DNA of 64,000 nt from positions 62,001 through 126,000 of the forward strand of contig NZ_VHIN01000010.1 in NCBI RefSeq assembly GCF_009805585.1, written 5' to 3'. This stretch comes from Glutamicibacter sp. JC586 (GTDB lineage: Bacteria; Actinomycetota; Actinomycetes; Actinomycetales; Micrococcaceae). Made by a program: the position numbers and the translations under genes. Below are positions 45,246-54,669 of this stretch, one piece after another. Position 1 is the first letter of the stretch. Every line of letters begins with the position of its first letter. The notes below the pieces were generated by a model. The model made no database searches, was not told where the DNA came from, and was given only the letters and a program-made list of their open reading frames with translations.

Positions 45246-45923
45246 TTACAGGGCTGCTTCTCCGGAACTCTGATATTCAGGAAGCAACGAGATTAAGTAG
45301 AACATACGACGGGAGTCAATGCTTCGTTCCTCGGCAGTAGCTTTCGCCTCGTACTCATAGACCAAGTCCAACATTCTGCGGTTGAACTCACGCTGCTTGT
45401 CCTCTGAGAGGAACACCAAACCGCTTGTTAGCATGGGCGGTCGGTCAGGATCTGGGGTGATTCCTGCGGCGGCTTCATTTTGACGTCGCTGCACTTCAGC
45501 ATTCAACCGAGTTCTAAATGCGTTTAATTGCACGTTGAGATAGGCAGTCTTTGCATTGGACGAGTCGATCTGAGTGTTCAGTTCCAAACGTTCTCCGGCA
45601 GCACGCCACCGGCGTTCGCGTGCATCGCCTTCGCTTGCCGCACGAATCACATATCCGTATTTTTCAAGCGCCCGTAAGTGATAACTCATGGCGCTAGGCG
45701 TCAGGTCACAAAGCGAAGCAAGCTCGGTTGCCGTTCGAGTTGTTTGCGAGGCAAAGAGCTCATCTAAAACGATGAGTCGTGCGTCGTGGGCCAAAGCGCG
45801 AATAGCCTGTGGGTCCGTAATGGAGACAACCTGCGGATATTCGCCGGTCGCGCTCGAGGCTTCCGAAGCCTGCTCCTGCGTTGTGTTGCGTGTCATAGGG
45901 AAAAACTTTAGCGCTTGTTTCAC
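45246..45923 (-). CDS. ArsR-like helix-turn-helix regulator
   Basis: 225 residues. A winged-helix domain is at about 40-105 (RTATELASLCDLTPSAMSYH, then LRALEKYGYVIR), followed by a mainly helical C-terminal domain (about 110-215) rich in Arg and Glu that may dimerise or bind a ligand. The GTG start at 45923 overlaps the methyltransferase stop (GTGA), so the two are coupled. The function of the pair is unknown. An internal ATG at 45896 is an alternative start. Confidence 0.82.
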   Translation of the reverse strand: MKQALKFFPMTRNTTQEQASEASSATGEYPQVVSITDPQAIRALAHDARLIVLDELFASQTTRTATELASLCDLTPSAMSYHLRALEKYGYVIRAASEGDARERRWRAAGERLELNTQIDSSNAKTAYLNVQLNAFRTRLNAEVQRRQNEAAAGITPDPDRPPMLTSGLVFLSEDKQREFNRRMLDLVYEYEAKATAEERSIDSRRMFYLISLLPEYQSSGEAAL

Positions 45924-47509
45924 ATTTTACGAAGCATGCCGTGTAGTAAGAGGCGCTTCACTGCTTCATAAAGTCGTTCCGCGAAGTCCTCCTCCTCCTC
46001 ACCGATTAATGAATCTAGGGCATTGACTAGCTGATTTACAGACAAATCACCGTCGCATGCGGAAACAAAACCGGCTTGGGCAGTATCAAGAAGTTCAGTC
46101 CTACGCAGACCTGCACCTTGGCGCAACAAGATCACCCCTGGATGCTCCGCGCCCGGGCGCTGATGGCGCTCTTCGGTAACATCGTCAGCCACTAGGAGGT
46201 GCCAATTTTTGAAGTCCTCCCCCGCGGCAGCCAGCTGATCAGCCATGGCGATGTCACGCTGCAAGGTCGGCGCCAGTGGCTGCTCCACTTGGTGCGTGAT
46301 CTGCTCAAAACTTTGCATGACCGGTCGGCCATCAACTGGCTTGCGGAAGTAAACCAAACCAAACCCGACAGCAGCCACCGAGCGGGACTCAAAATCATCA
46401 AGATATGCGTTGTAGGCGGAAATGTAGGAGCTGGTGTCTTCAGTTTGCGAAGAGTCGCGTAACCACGTCTCAGCGTATCCGCTAGGAGTGGTCTGCTCTC
46501 GTTCAATAACCCACACGTCCAGGCCATCGCCAAACCATTGCCGGACGCGGTGATCCCAGGCAGTATCAGATTCCTCACCTAAGCGATGAATCTCCCAGTT
46601 TGAGAGCATCTGCATCGACCCACCCGGGGTCAGGAACTCAGGCGCCTGACTGATCAGGGTACTGACCAAGTTGTCTCCTGCCATTCCACCGTCACGATAG
46701 GTGAAACGATCCTTGGCACGCTCGTTGGAGCTACGAGGAGTAATAACGAACGGTGGATTGCTGGCAATCAGATCGAATCGCTCAGATGCCACCGGCTCAA
46801 ATAAGCTGCCTTGCAACAAGGTCACGCGCGCTTCAAGATTGTTTGGATCTAAGTTCAGCGTGCGGTGGTTCAACAACAAGTTAAAGCGAGCGAACCCCAA
46901 GGCGCGGGCAGAGAGGTCGGTGGCGGTGACATGTTCAGCATGCGAGAGCAAATGAAACAGTTGGATTCCACAACCAGTTCCAAGATCTAAGGCTCGCTGG
47001 ACATCAGCACGAATGGTTAGCTGCGCCAGAGTCCGCGACGCCTGCCCAATACCCAGCACATGGTCGGTGCGCAAGACGCCCGGTCGCTGATGAGCACCTA
47101 GATCGTGGGCTACCCACAGCTCGCCATCAGCATCAGAGGAATGTAGCGCCAAGGCGATAGTGGCACGGTATCCAGCGGCCCAAGATTCTATGAGACCCAA
47201 CTTGATTAGTCCCTCGGTCTTCACATCGCTAAATGCCTGATTGATGGCAGCTTCAGCTACTGTCTGACCCAACTGGAAGAGGCGCACCACAGTCACTAGA
47301 GCAGTATCAGGCTTTTGACGATCTAGGATTCGAAGAGCCGGATGAATCTGATCCCGTGCAAATGCTGCAGCCGCTTCATCCCCGAGCAATTCAGCCACGT
47401 TTTCATAGCCATAACCGACTGCAGCTAAGTCAGCAGCTAACAAGTCAATCAATGACTGTTTAGAGCTTTGAGGGGTATCGTCCAGGGCAGAAAATTCAGC
47501 GGCATTCAC
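45920..47509 (-). CDS. SAM-dependent methyltransferase with N-terminal DUF7059-like domain
   Basis: 529 residues. The N-terminal ~140 residues are helical. The central Rossmann methyltransferase has ALDLGTGCGIQLFHLL (motif I) and the N-P-P-F tetrapeptide in LIASNPPFVIT, typical of enzymes that methylate amide, base or amino nitrogens (PrmC, RlmG, TrmN6 relatives). The C-terminal ~170 residues have no recognised motif. The target is unknown. The start is GTG 47509 behind GAAGG. It overlaps the downstream regulator gene. Confidence 0.85.
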   Translation of the reverse strand: MNAAEFSALDDTPQSSKQSLIDLLAADLAAVGYGYENVAELLGDEAAAAFARDQIHPALRILDRQKPDTALVTVVRLFQLGQTVAEAAINQAFSDVKTEGLIKLGLIESWAAGYRATIALALHSSDADGELWVAHDLGAHQRPGVLRTDHVLGIGQASRTLAQLTIRADVQRALDLGTGCGIQLFHLLSHAEHVTATDLSARALGFARFNLLLNHRTLNLDPNNLEARVTLLQGSLFEPVASERFDLIASNPPFVITPRSSNERAKDRFTYRDGGMAGDNLVSTLISQAPEFLTPGGSMQMLSNWEIHRLGEESDTAWDHRVRQWFGDGLDVWVIEREQTTPSGYAETWLRDSSQTEDTSSYISAYNAYLDDFESRSVAAVGFGLVYFRKPVDGRPVMQSFEQITHQVEQPLAPTLQRDIAMADQLAAAGEDFKNWHLLVADDVTEERHQRPGAEHPGVILLRQGAGLRRTELLDTAQAGFVSACDGDLSVNQLVNALDSLIGEEEEDFAERLYEAVKRLLLHGMLRKM

Positions 47510-47581
47510 ACCTTCAAGTCTACCTAGTCATGCAACTGTGCGCAGATAGGTTGCACCAACCAGTACGCATAAGATGTGGGC

Positions 47582-48160
47582 ATGACTCACGTGACCGTTA
47601 CTTTCCTGCAACAGCTGTCTGCACAAGAGCTCATCAGCTCGTCCAAGCCCCTTCCGGCAACGGCAAGCATTGAATTGGTTGAGCACATCTCCCCGGAGTA
47701 CTCGCGCTTTTTGTATCAAAGTGTTGGCAGTGACTTGAACTGGACGGATCGTCTTACTTCAACCAGAGATCAATGGAAAGAAGTTCTGGAACGTCATGGA
47801 TCCGAAACGTGGGTTCTCTACCAAGCCGGCGCCCCACGTGGGTACTTTGAGCTAGTCACGGAAACGGCAACGGGTAAGAGCGAAGTGGAGATCTTTTATT
47901 TCGGTCTCTTCCCTGAAGCTACCGGTCAAGGTCTTGGAGGGGCATTGCTCACCGAGGCACTCACTCAAGCATGGAACCTAACACGACGATGGCCTTCGCT
48001 GCCCGAGGTCAGTCGGGTCTGGCTGCACACCTGCTCCTTGGACTCGGACGCTGCACTTCCTAATTATCTTGCCCGGGGGCTCAAGGTGTACCGAACCGAG
48101 GTTGAAGACTCCGAGATCTCGGATGCTTCGGTCGGGCTGTGGCCAGAGAACGCGAAATAA
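47582..48160 (+). CDS. GNAT family N-acetyltransferase
   Basis: 192 residues. The GNAT core shows GYFELVTETA, then VEIFYFGLFPEATGQGLGGALLTEAL with the Q/R-x-x-G-x-G/A acetyl-CoA loop. Substrate unknown. ATG 47582 lies six bases after a -10-like TAAGAT and lacks a ribosome site, so it may be leaderless; GTG 47576 would add two residues. It is divergent from the methyltransferase gene with a 72-base gap. Confidence 0.85.
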   Translation: MTHVTVTFLQQLSAQELISSSKPLPATASIELVEHISPEYSRFLYQSVGSDLNWTDRLTSTRDQWKEVLERHGSETWVLYQAGAPRGYFELVTETATGKSEVEIFYFGLFPEATGQGLGGALLTEALTQAWNLTRRWPSLPEVSRVWLHTCSLDSDAALPNYLARGLKVYRTEVEDSEISDASVGLWPENAK

Positions 48161-48165
48161 AAAAA

Positions 48166-48200
48166 CTCGGCAACAACCTCACATGGAAGTTGTTGCCGAG
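48166..48200 (-). terminator. Terminator of trhO
   Basis: CTCGGCAACAAC pairs over 12 bp with GTTGTTGCCGAG; on the minus strand a TTTTTTT run follows. It is mainly for the leftward trhO transcript and may also serve the GNAT gene. Confidence 0.9.
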
Positions 48201-48219
48201 CAAAGTCAGCCGAAAACGA

Positions 48220-49122
48220 TTATGCCTCTACGCTGCTGCAATCTGGGCAACGACGTAGCTGATCGTCGTGGGCGCAGTCCTCGCAGAACAAGCGCAGGTT
48301 GCGACAGGTTGGGTTAGAACAGTTTTCAAACTTATTCGTTGGGCCTTCACAGCCAACGCACTTACCGATGGTCACGGCATCTTCCGAGAACTCAGTGTGC
48401 ATGCGCTTGTCGAAGACGTAGAGCGAGCCTTCCCAGAGACCTTCATCAGCGTACTTTTCGCCGTAGCGGACGATGCCGCCCTGCATCTGGTACACCTCTT
48501 GGAAGCCACGCTTCACCATCAATGCGGAGAGTACTTCACAACGGATACCACCGGTGCAGTAGGTAACCACTGGCTGGTCTTTCAGATGGTCGTACTTGCC
48601 AGAATCTAGTTCAGCGACGAAGTCACGGGTGGTGTCCACATCCGGAACGATGGCGTCCTTGAACTTGCCGATCTGCGCTTCAAACGCGTTGCGGCCATCA
48701 AAGAAGTGAACCTTCTCGCCGGACTTTTTCTTCTCATCTACCAACTCGTGAAGTTCTTCGGGGCGCAAGTGGGTTCCGCCGCCAACAACACCGTTTTCGT
48801 CGACCTCAAGTTCGCCAGGGGCACCAAAGGTGACGATCTCGTCGCGGACCTTGACCGAGATACGTGGGAAGTCTTCAGCGGAGCCTTCGGACCATTTGAT
48901 GTCCATTTTCTTGAAGGCAGGAAGTTCGCGGGTAGCTTTGACGTAAGCTTTAACTGCCGAGATCTCGCCACCGACAGTACCGTTGATGCCGTCTTTGGAG
49001 ATGATGATACGTCCGCGTAGTCCCCAACGTTCCAGCAAAGAGCGTTGCCACAGGCGAATAGCCTCTGGGTCGGGAAGCGGGGTAAATGCGTAATACAGAA
49101 CAATGCGATGAATGGCCACCAT
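48220..49122 (-). CDS. trhO: tRNA uridine(34) hydroxylase / rhodanese-domain protein TrhO
   Basis: Rhodanese-family protein (300 residues) that by homology hydroxylates U34 of tRNA with O2. It has an N-terminal ferredoxin-like domain (about 1-95), then a rhodanese domain with [15 protein letters not shown] and the active Cys in YCTGGIRCE. The C terminus is a cysteine-rich zinc-like region ([14 protein letters not shown]...[16 protein letters not shown]). A TAATAT box ends just before the start, so the message is probably leaderless; GTG 49119 may be used in place of ATG 49122. Confidence 0.93.
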   Translation of the reverse strand: MVAIHRIVLYYAFTPLPDPEAIRLWQRSLLERWGLRGRIIISKDGINGTVGGEISAVKAYVKATRELPAFKKMDIKWSEGSAEDFPRISVKVRDEIVTFGAPGELEVDENGVVGGGTHLRPEELHELVDEKKKSGEKVHFFDGRNAFEAQIGKFKDAIVPDVDTTRDFVAELDSGKYDHLKDQPVVTYCTGGIRCEVLSALMVKRGFQEVYQMQGGIVRYGEKYADEGLWEGSLYVFDKRMHTEFSEDAVTIGKCVGCEGPTNKFENCSNPTCRNLRLFCEDCAHDDQLRRCPDCSSVEA

Positions 49123-49283
49123 ATAATATTAGTAGCTTTTGGCCGCGAAACGCCGAGTAGAAGAGCAACGTCACACTGATTCGTCGCGAATTTTCCAGTG
49201 GTCCGGTGGTCCAATGGTTTCAACTAGGCAACGATTAGGTCGATGTCAGCAAATTCCTAGTAAAGACAAGGTAGGGTCAAATT

Positions 49284-49940
49284 ATGGCATCAAACGCAAG
49301 CGATGAACTGATCGGCACCTGGGTCACCGGCTGGGCTGGAGCTCGAGGCTACGAAACTCGTAACGAGGGACGAGTCCATGCTGCCCTGCGTCACGACACC
49401 ACCGAAGACTGGGAATACGTCATCTACGGTCCCTCAAAAGAGGAACTGGCCGCGGTCGCTGAAACCTTAAAAAAGCACCCAAACCGTCGTCTTACGGCGT
49501 TTGATGATTCGGCCGAAAATCTAGTCGCATTCGCCAGTGAAGTCGGTCTACAAGTTACCGCTGACGACGAAGCACTAATGGTCACGGAATTGGCAGTGCA
49601 TGACGTTGAGGTACCTCTGCCACTGGACGGTTTTGTCTTCCAGATCGAGCGCGATGGCACCCATGCTTATGTCTCCTTGCATCCCGAGGAGAACCAAGAG
49701 ATCGTCGCCGCTTCCGGTCATGTATCGGCCGTTGAGGGTGTGGCAATTTTTGACCGTATTATCACCGGTGCGGACTTCCGTCGCAGGGGTCTAGGAACCC
49801 TGATCATGCGCGCCCTCGCTTCCTTGGCTCAGGAACATGATGTCGACGAAGGACTCTTGATTGCCTCCGTGGACGGTCAGCAACTCTATGCATCTCTGGG
49901 TTGGACCTCGCTGGGCAAAGTTGTCATGTTCAAGGCATAA
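49284..49940 (+). CDS. GNAT family N-acetyltransferase
   Basis: 218 residues. The first ~115 form a separate alpha/beta part without a clear motif. The GNAT core is in residues about 118-215, with the loop ADFRRRGLGTLIMRAL and the late YASLGWTSLGKVVMF. It is unlike the 47.6-kb GNAT protein. Substrate unknown. A 14-bp-stem terminator follows. Confidence 0.85.
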   Translation: MASNASDELIGTWVTGWAGARGYETRNEGRVHAALRHDTTEDWEYVIYGPSKEELAAVAETLKKHPNRRLTAFDDSAENLVAFASEVGLQVTADDEALMVTELAVHDVEVPLPLDGFVFQIERDGTHAYVSLHPEENQEIVAASGHVSAVEGVAIFDRIITGADFRRRGLGTLIMRALASLAQEHDVDEGLLIASVDGQQLYASLGWTSLGKVVMFKA

Positions 49941-49956
49941 ACCACCACATACTTTT

Positions 49957-50000
49957 CTATCGCCGCACCCAACGCATGAAAGTGTAGGGTGCGGCGATAG
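49957..50000 (+). terminator. Terminator before the DEAD/H helicase gene
   Basis: CTATCGCCGCACCC pairs perfectly with GGGTGCGGCGATAG, followed by TCTTT. It separates the GNAT gene from the helicase gene. Confidence 0.88.
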
Positions 50001-50040
50001 TCTTTAACCTCAGCAATTCTTGGTTCCGAAAGGCGTTCAC

Positions 50041-52371
50041 GTGAAATCAGTGCGTTCCCTGCTGGATCCATACGACCGGACGAACGATCCGGATGCGGTT
50101 TTGCATCGTCGCTCACGCCCAGCAAAAGATGAAGTCACCAGCGACTGGCCTTCGTGGCTCAGCCCGGAACTGATCGAGATCTTTCAGGGCCTAGGAATTC
50201 AGAAGCCTTGGCTGCATCAGTCTCAAGCAGCTAATCTCATCCACGAGGGACAGCACACCATCGTGTCTACCGGCACTGCATCAGGAAAGTCGATGGCTTA
50301 CCTGATGCCGAGTTTAGACGTGCTTTTCAAAGCCCGGGACAGCGGATTTAATGACGCAGGGTCTGCCGCATCTGTGCTTTATATTTGCCCCACCAAAGCC
50401 CTGGCTGCCGACCAGCTCGCTGCCGTTGAGGCACTGAACGTTCCTGGTGTTCGCGCCGCACCCTATGACGGCGACACGGATCAGGCAACGCGTACATGGG
50501 TCCGCCAGCACGCCAACTTTGTTTTCACGAACCCGGATATGTTGCACCGGGGTATCATGCCAAACCATCCCGCATGGTCAAGATTCTTTAAGCGCTTGCG
50601 ATACATCGTTATAGATGAAGCGCATTCTTATAGAGGTGTTTTTGGTGCCCATGTCGCCAATTTGATGCGCCGCTTGCGGCGAATCTGCGAACACTATGGC
50701 AACACGCCGATTTTTATTGGCGCCTCGGCTACCAGTTCGGATCCAGAAGAGTCCTTTGGTCGCCTTATCGGTGCTGAGGCCAAAGCCGTCGTTCATGATT
50801 TTTCTGCCAGTGGTGAGTTAGTCATTGGGCTATGGGAACCACCATTAACGGAACACAAGGGGGAAAACGGTGCACCTGTTCGCCGCACGGCGATTGCTGA
50901 GAGCGCATCAATTCTGACTGATCTGATGGCGGATCACGTTCGCACCATAGTTTTCATCAAGTCTCGCCGTGGAGCTGAAACCATTGCAACGCTCACACGC
51001 AAACATTTAGAACGATTCGCCCCCGAGCTCTCAGTACGTTTGGCAGCTTACCGTTCTGGCTATCTGCCCACGGAGCGTCGCGAAGTTGAACGACAATTGC
51101 GTAGCGGCGAACTGCTGGGGGTTACCTCAACTTCTGCCCTCGAGCTGGGCATCGATATTGCAGGGCTAGATGCCGTGGTCGTAGCCGGTTGGCCAGGTAC
51201 TCGTGCTTCGTTCTTCCAGCAAATTGGTCGAGCCGGTCGTTCCGGGCAAGATGCGTTGGCTATTTTTGTCGCAGCCGAAGATCCTTTAGATACTTACCTT
51301 GCTCATCATCCGGAAGCCATTTTCGATCTGGGTGTGGAAGCCACTGTTTTTGATCCTCACAATAAGTATGTGCTCAGCGGACATTTGTGTGCTGCTGCCC
51401 AAGAGTCTCCCCTACGCCCGGAAGAACTTGACCTGTTTGGCCCGCACACCGAACAGCTACTTGAGTCTCTAGTTCAGAGAGGATACCTGCGCCGTCGTCC
51501 GGCCGGCTGGTTCTGGACCCATCCCCAGCACGCGGCAGCGATGTTCTCAATCCGTGCGGACGGCGGAGGCCCCGTAGATATCATTGACGCCCAGACCGGC
51601 GCCCTGCTTGGAACCATGGACTCACCTCAAACGCACTATCAGGCTCATCCGGGAGCCATCTACGTCCATCAAGGTGCCAGCTACTTTGTAGAAGAACTCG
51701 ATGAGCAGAACCACGTGGTCGTCGTGAGCAGAGTCAACCCCGATTACTACACCACTGCCCGAGACCTAACCACGGTTGCCATCGATGCTGAAGAACGTAA
51801 GAGCAGCCACCGAGAACTGAACATCTTCTTTGGCGAAGTCACCGTGACCACTCAAGTCGTTTCGTTTCAAAGAAAATCTGTGGCTTCTAACGAAGTACTT
51901 TCCGAAGAACCTCTTGAGCTAGAGGCCAGAGACCTAAATACCAAGTCTGTTTGGTTCACACTGACCGAACAACGATTGTTGCGCGCTGGTCTGATGGTAG
52001 ATCAATTTCCTGGGGCACTACACGCAGCCGAGCATGCGATGATTGGGCTACTTCCGTTGGTGGCCACCAGCGATCGCTGGGATATTGGAGGGGTTTCTAC
52101 CGCGCTGCATATGGACACCGGTGAACCAACCATTTTTGTTTATGATGCACAGCCCGGCGGTGCCGGATTTGCCGAACGCGGATTCGAACGGTTCATCGAT
52201 TGGGTGCGTGCAACCCGAGACGCGATCCAGGCGTGCGAATGCCAGTACGGCTGCCCTAGCTGCGTGCAATCCCCCAAATGTGGCAACCGCAATAATCCGC
52301 TGGACAAGGCCGGAGCCATCTTGCTACTCACCGCCGTCCTTGATGATGTCGAGCCAAGACATCATCGGTAG
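50041..52371 (+). CDS. DEAD/DEAH helicase of the helicase/secretion neighborhood (MrfA/YprA-like)
   Basis: Superfamily 2 helicase, 776 residues. Motif I STGTASGKS, motif II VIDEAHSYRG, motif III GASATS, motif V TSTSALELGIDIAGLD and motif VI QQIGRAGRSGQD are present. The C-terminal DUF1998-type cysteine cluster is CECQYGCPSCVQSPKCGN, likely binding zinc, as in MrfA which aids mitomycin-lesion repair. I chose GTG 50041 behind GAAAGG rather than TTG 50020. It is convergent with the tad-like operon, the arrangement that defines the actinobacterial helicase/secretion neighborhood. Confidence 0.92.
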   Translation: MKSVRSLLDPYDRTNDPDAVLHRRSRPAKDEVTSDWPSWLSPELIEIFQGLGIQKPWLHQSQAANLIHEGQHTIVSTGTASGKSMAYLMPSLDVLFKARDSGFNDAGSAASVLYICPTKALAADQLAAVEALNVPGVRAAPYDGDTDQATRTWVRQHANFVFTNPDMLHRGIMPNHPAWSRFFKRLRYIVIDEAHSYRGVFGAHVANLMRRLRRICEHYGNTPIFIGASATSSDPEESFGRLIGAEAKAVVHDFSASGELVIGLWEPPLTEHKGENGAPVRRTAIAESASILTDLMADHVRTIVFIKSRRGAETIATLTRKHLERFAPELSVRLAAYRSGYLPTERREVERQLRSGELLGVTSTSALELGIDIAGLDAVVVAGWPGTRASFFQQIGRAGRSGQDALAIFVAAEDPLDTYLAHHPEAIFDLGVEATVFDPHNKYVLSGHLCAAAQESPLRPEELDLFGPHTEQLLESLVQRGYLRRRPAGWFWTHPQHAAAMFSIRADGGGPVDIIDAQTGALLGTMDSPQTHYQAHPGAIYVHQGASYFVEELDEQNHVVVVSRVNPDYYTTARDLTTVAIDAEERKSSHRELNIFFGEVTVTTQVVSFQRKSVASNEVLSEEPLELEARDLNTKSVWFTLTEQRLLRAGLMVDQFPGALHAAEHAMIGLLPLVATSDRWDIGGVSTALHMDTGEPTIFVYDAQPGGAGFAERGFERFIDWVRATRDAIQACECQYGCPSCVQSPKCGNRNNPLDKAGAILLLTAVLDDVEPRHHR

Positions 52372-52403
52372 TCCCCTGGGTAAGTAACCTGCGCCCGTCC
52401 AAG

Positions 52404-52784
52404 CTAGGGCTGATCTAATGGTGGCGCTCCGGCACGTGCCCTAGCCGTCGCAGAGTAGATTTCGAACCCCATGATTTCAGAGGCGATTCCGACTCTTGCG
52501 GTGACCGCTGCTGTTTGCCCGTCTGCTTCAACTAGACACGAATCTAGATGAGCTTTGTTGGCCGCGGCCAGTTCTGCTGCCACTCCACAAGGATCTCCTG
52601 GGCGCAGTCCACGAGCGGTATCTGCTGCCGCTAACGCAGCTAAGTCTGCAGCCGATGCGGCGGTCATAGCCGCACGCACTGCAGCTGCCCACGCTAGCAG
52701 TGCCCCTGTCAGAAGCAGAGCAACGATCACTAACGCTGTAGTCATGACCGTGCCGCTGCCTCGGTCCTCCCTCAACGATTTCAT
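52404..52784 (-). CDS. TadE/TadG-like pseudopilin (helicase/secretion neighborhood, Rv3654c-like)
   Basis: 126 residues: a class III pilin-like N terminus GSGTVMTTALVIVALLLTGA with one helix, then an Ala-rich soluble part with two conserved Cys (GDPCGVAAEL, LDSCLVE) that could form a disulfide. It resembles the Rv3654c family next to tad genes in actinobacteria. It is last in the leftward operon and overlaps the TadE stop (ATGA). It probably resides in or near the membrane; export by the TadAB/C machine is inferred. Confidence 0.85.
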   Translation of the reverse strand: MKSLREDRGSGTVMTTALVIVALLLTGALLAWAAAVRAAMTAASAADLAALAAADTARGLRPGDPCGVAAELAAANKAHLDSCLVEADGQTAAVTARVGIASEIMGFEIYSATARARAGAPPLDQP

Positions 52785-53128
52785 TTGTCGCTTCTTTCCA
52801 TAGCGACACTTGCCTCGCCATGTATTTGCACGTTTCCAACAATGGGAATCTGCATCGCTTTGCGGACGGTAACTTTAGAAAATCCGCCTCCGTTAGAGAC
52901 TGTAAAACTGGCCTTGTTCCCTGCTAATCGTTCACCGCTGGCTCGTGCAGTGGATCCGTCTTCGCCCCGGGCCAATTCCCTAGCCATGGCACCGGCTGCT
53001 TGCTGAACTTGGATCTGTTGGATACCAAGAACACCGAGACAGAGAAGAAGGGAAAGCATCAACACCACTGCCGGAAGCAGCACCGCAAATTCTGCGGTGC
53101 TGCTTCCAGTTTCATCGTTGAATTTCAT
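52781..53128 (-). CDS. TadE-like pseudopilin
   Basis: 115 residues with the pilin-type GSSTAEFAVLLPAVVLMLSL helix, including the Glu at position +5 of processed pilins, then a short soluble C terminus. Family: TadE-like minor pseudopilin of the helicase/secretion neighborhood. Three bases after the pilin gene and four bases overlapping the next, so translation is coupled. No prepilin peptidase gene is present in the window to process it. Confidence 0.87.
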   Translation of the reverse strand: MKFNDETGSSTAEFAVLLPAVVLMLSLLLCLGVLGIQQIQVQQAAGAMARELARGEDGSTARASGERLAGNKASFTVSNGGGFSKVTVRKAMQIPIVGNVQIHGEASVAMERSDK

Positions 53129-53131
53129 GAC

Positions 53132-53314
53132 CTACAACGACAAGGCTTTGCTGATTAGGCCCATCAACATTCCACGTACATCGCCGCTGGAGAGGATGCT
53201 GATGAGTAAGCCGGCGAATGCCACGGCGGCCAGGGTGACCATCGCAAACTCGGCCGTGGTGGAACCCTGATCATCCTTCAGTTGCTCCATGATTTCGCGG
53301 AACTGTCCGTTCAT
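53132..53314 (-). CDS. DUF4244/Flp-pilin-like protein
   Basis: 60 residues starting at ATG 53314 (GAAAGG site seven bases upstream). An N-terminal charged leader of about 17 residues precedes G-S-T-T-A-E-F-A-M-V-T-L and a hydrophobic helix, the layout of class III Flp pilins. The longer in-frame form from 53377 would add 21 residues without a ribosome site. It is the only candidate main pilin here. A 141-base gap from tadC holds a possible leader hairpin (GTTGGT...ACCAAC), suggesting separate control. Confidence 0.85.
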   Translation of the reverse strand: MNGQFREIMEQLKDDQGSTTAEFAMVTLAAVAFAGLLISILSSGDVRGMLMGLISKALSL

Positions 53315-53455
53315 CGTTTTCACCTTTCTCAGTGATAGTTGTTGGTGGCATTGGCGCAACCAACGGTGTATCTTCACTTTCAGCTAGTTGGGTAGTGGTG
53401 CGAGACAGCTTCCCGCGATCTGGGTATAACTCTCATGTCACCTTCTGCCAACTAA

Positions 53456-53992
53456 CTACATGCTGGGGAACAGCGCAATGATCAACGGCACCACGCCTAA
53501 AGCGATGAAAGCCGGCAAGGCGCACGCTCCTAAGGGCAGAACGAGTTTTGTTGCGAATTGTGCTCCGAGTCGAGCAACTTTTTGGGCATGCTCGCGACGC
53601 TGAAGCGCAGCTGTATTGCGTAGAAGATTGGCCGCAGGTGCGCCAGTGGTGTGGGCAAAAAGCAACGCCTTGCGCAAAGGTGCAAGCCATTGTGGTGCAG
53701 CTTCCCATGCTTTGTCCCAGGCAAGGTTCATTTCCAGGCAGCGGGCGACGCTTCGCAAAACTGCACACTGTTCAATGCTGCTTCCGAGCAAATCTAGGAT
53801 CTGGGTTATAGGCATCCCTGAATCCAACAGGCTAGCGCCCAGATCAAGAACTAATTCGATTGGTTGCTCGCTGGCATGACGCTTGGCTGAACCGTTCGCG
53901 TGGTCCGCCAAAGACGGAAACCGCGTAGTAAACCCTTTGCCTAGGCTGAGAATTCCGGCGAGCGCAGCCGCTAACAGGATGAGCGTGTTCAT
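53456..53992 (-). CDS. tadC: Type II secretion F-domain protein (TadC-like)
   Basis: 178 residues from ATG 53992, overlapping the tadB stop as ATGA; an in-frame extension to 54034 lies inside tadB. Helices lie at the N terminus (NTLILLAAALAGILSL) and C terminus (LVLPLGACALPAFIALGVVP), with the F-domain core between (LDLGASLLDSGMPITQILDL). It is shorter than the usual TadC, but F-domain proteins of this locus are typically short. It forms the inner-membrane platform with TadB. Confidence 0.87.
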   Translation of the reverse strand: MNTLILLAAALAGILSLGKGFTTRFPSLADHANGSAKRHASEQPIELVLDLGASLLDSGMPITQILDLLGSSIEQCAVLRSVARCLEMNLAWDKAWEAAPQWLAPLRKALLFAHTTGAPAANLLRNTAALQRREHAQKVARLGAQFATKLVLPLGACALPAFIALGVVPLIIALFPSM

Positions 53993-54669
53993 GACAGTGC
54001 TTGCTCTGAGGTTGAACGCATGAGTCGCTGGCACCAGAATCTATTCGCTGCCCAGAGGCCTGCGCCGATAGCCACGCTTAGTTGGGCGACCCAAGAGGAA
54101 ATGACTGTACCAATCACGTCGATACCAACCAATAGTCCAAACCCGAAGCCCACCAGGGGAAGCCAAGTGAGTAACTTTGTCGTGGCTTTCGGGCCGGCCA
54201 TGGCAGCGTCAAAGGATTGCTGGGCGACCAGGGCTGCTTCTAAGTCCTCGGCCAGCCGTTCAAGAACCTCAGCCAAACTAGCACCGCTGTGTTCCGAGAT
54301 TTTTAGGCACCAATGTAGTCTTTGCACCGCCTGATATTCGCTGTGAAGCAGGGAGACTAATTCATTGCCCGGTTGATTATTCAGACGATGCGTCGCTTGT
54401 AACTCGTGGAGAGCTTTTGCGACTGGTCCAGTGTGTTCTTCCACGGCGAGCAGTGCTTCAAGCGCTGGATAAAACCCCACGCCGCTGCGTAGAAGTGCTG
54501 AGAGTTCTCGGATGACTCGTGCATCTTCATTCATGGCCAGATGCTCTTGTTGCCCAGTTTTCCCGGACTTTTTCCACCGACTCCACCCTGGGATGGTTGG
54601 GATATCTGTTCGTTGGTTGCCGGGGATCCACAAAGCTAACGCGAGTGCGCAACAGATAAGTATCAGCAT
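53989..54669 (-). CDS. tadB: Type II secretion F-domain protein (TadB-like)
   Basis: 226 residues: an N-terminal helix, a T2SSF core (LHWCLKISEHSGASLAEVLERL), and two C-terminal helices (LLTWLPLVGFGFGLLVGID, VAIGAGLWAANRF). It overlaps the tadA stop by seven bases. Such membrane platforms transmit TadA motion to pilin assembly. Confidence 0.88.
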   Translation of the reverse strand: MLILICCALALALWIPGNQRTDIPTIPGWSRWKKSGKTGQQEHLAMNEDARVIRELSALLRSGVGFYPALEALLAVEEHTGPVAKALHELQATHRLNNQPGNELVSLLHSEYQAVQRLHWCLKISEHSGASLAEVLERLAEDLEAALVAQQSFDAAMAGPKATTKLLTWLPLVGFGFGLLVGIDVIGTVISSWVAQLSVAIGAGLWAANRFWCQRLMRSTSEQALS

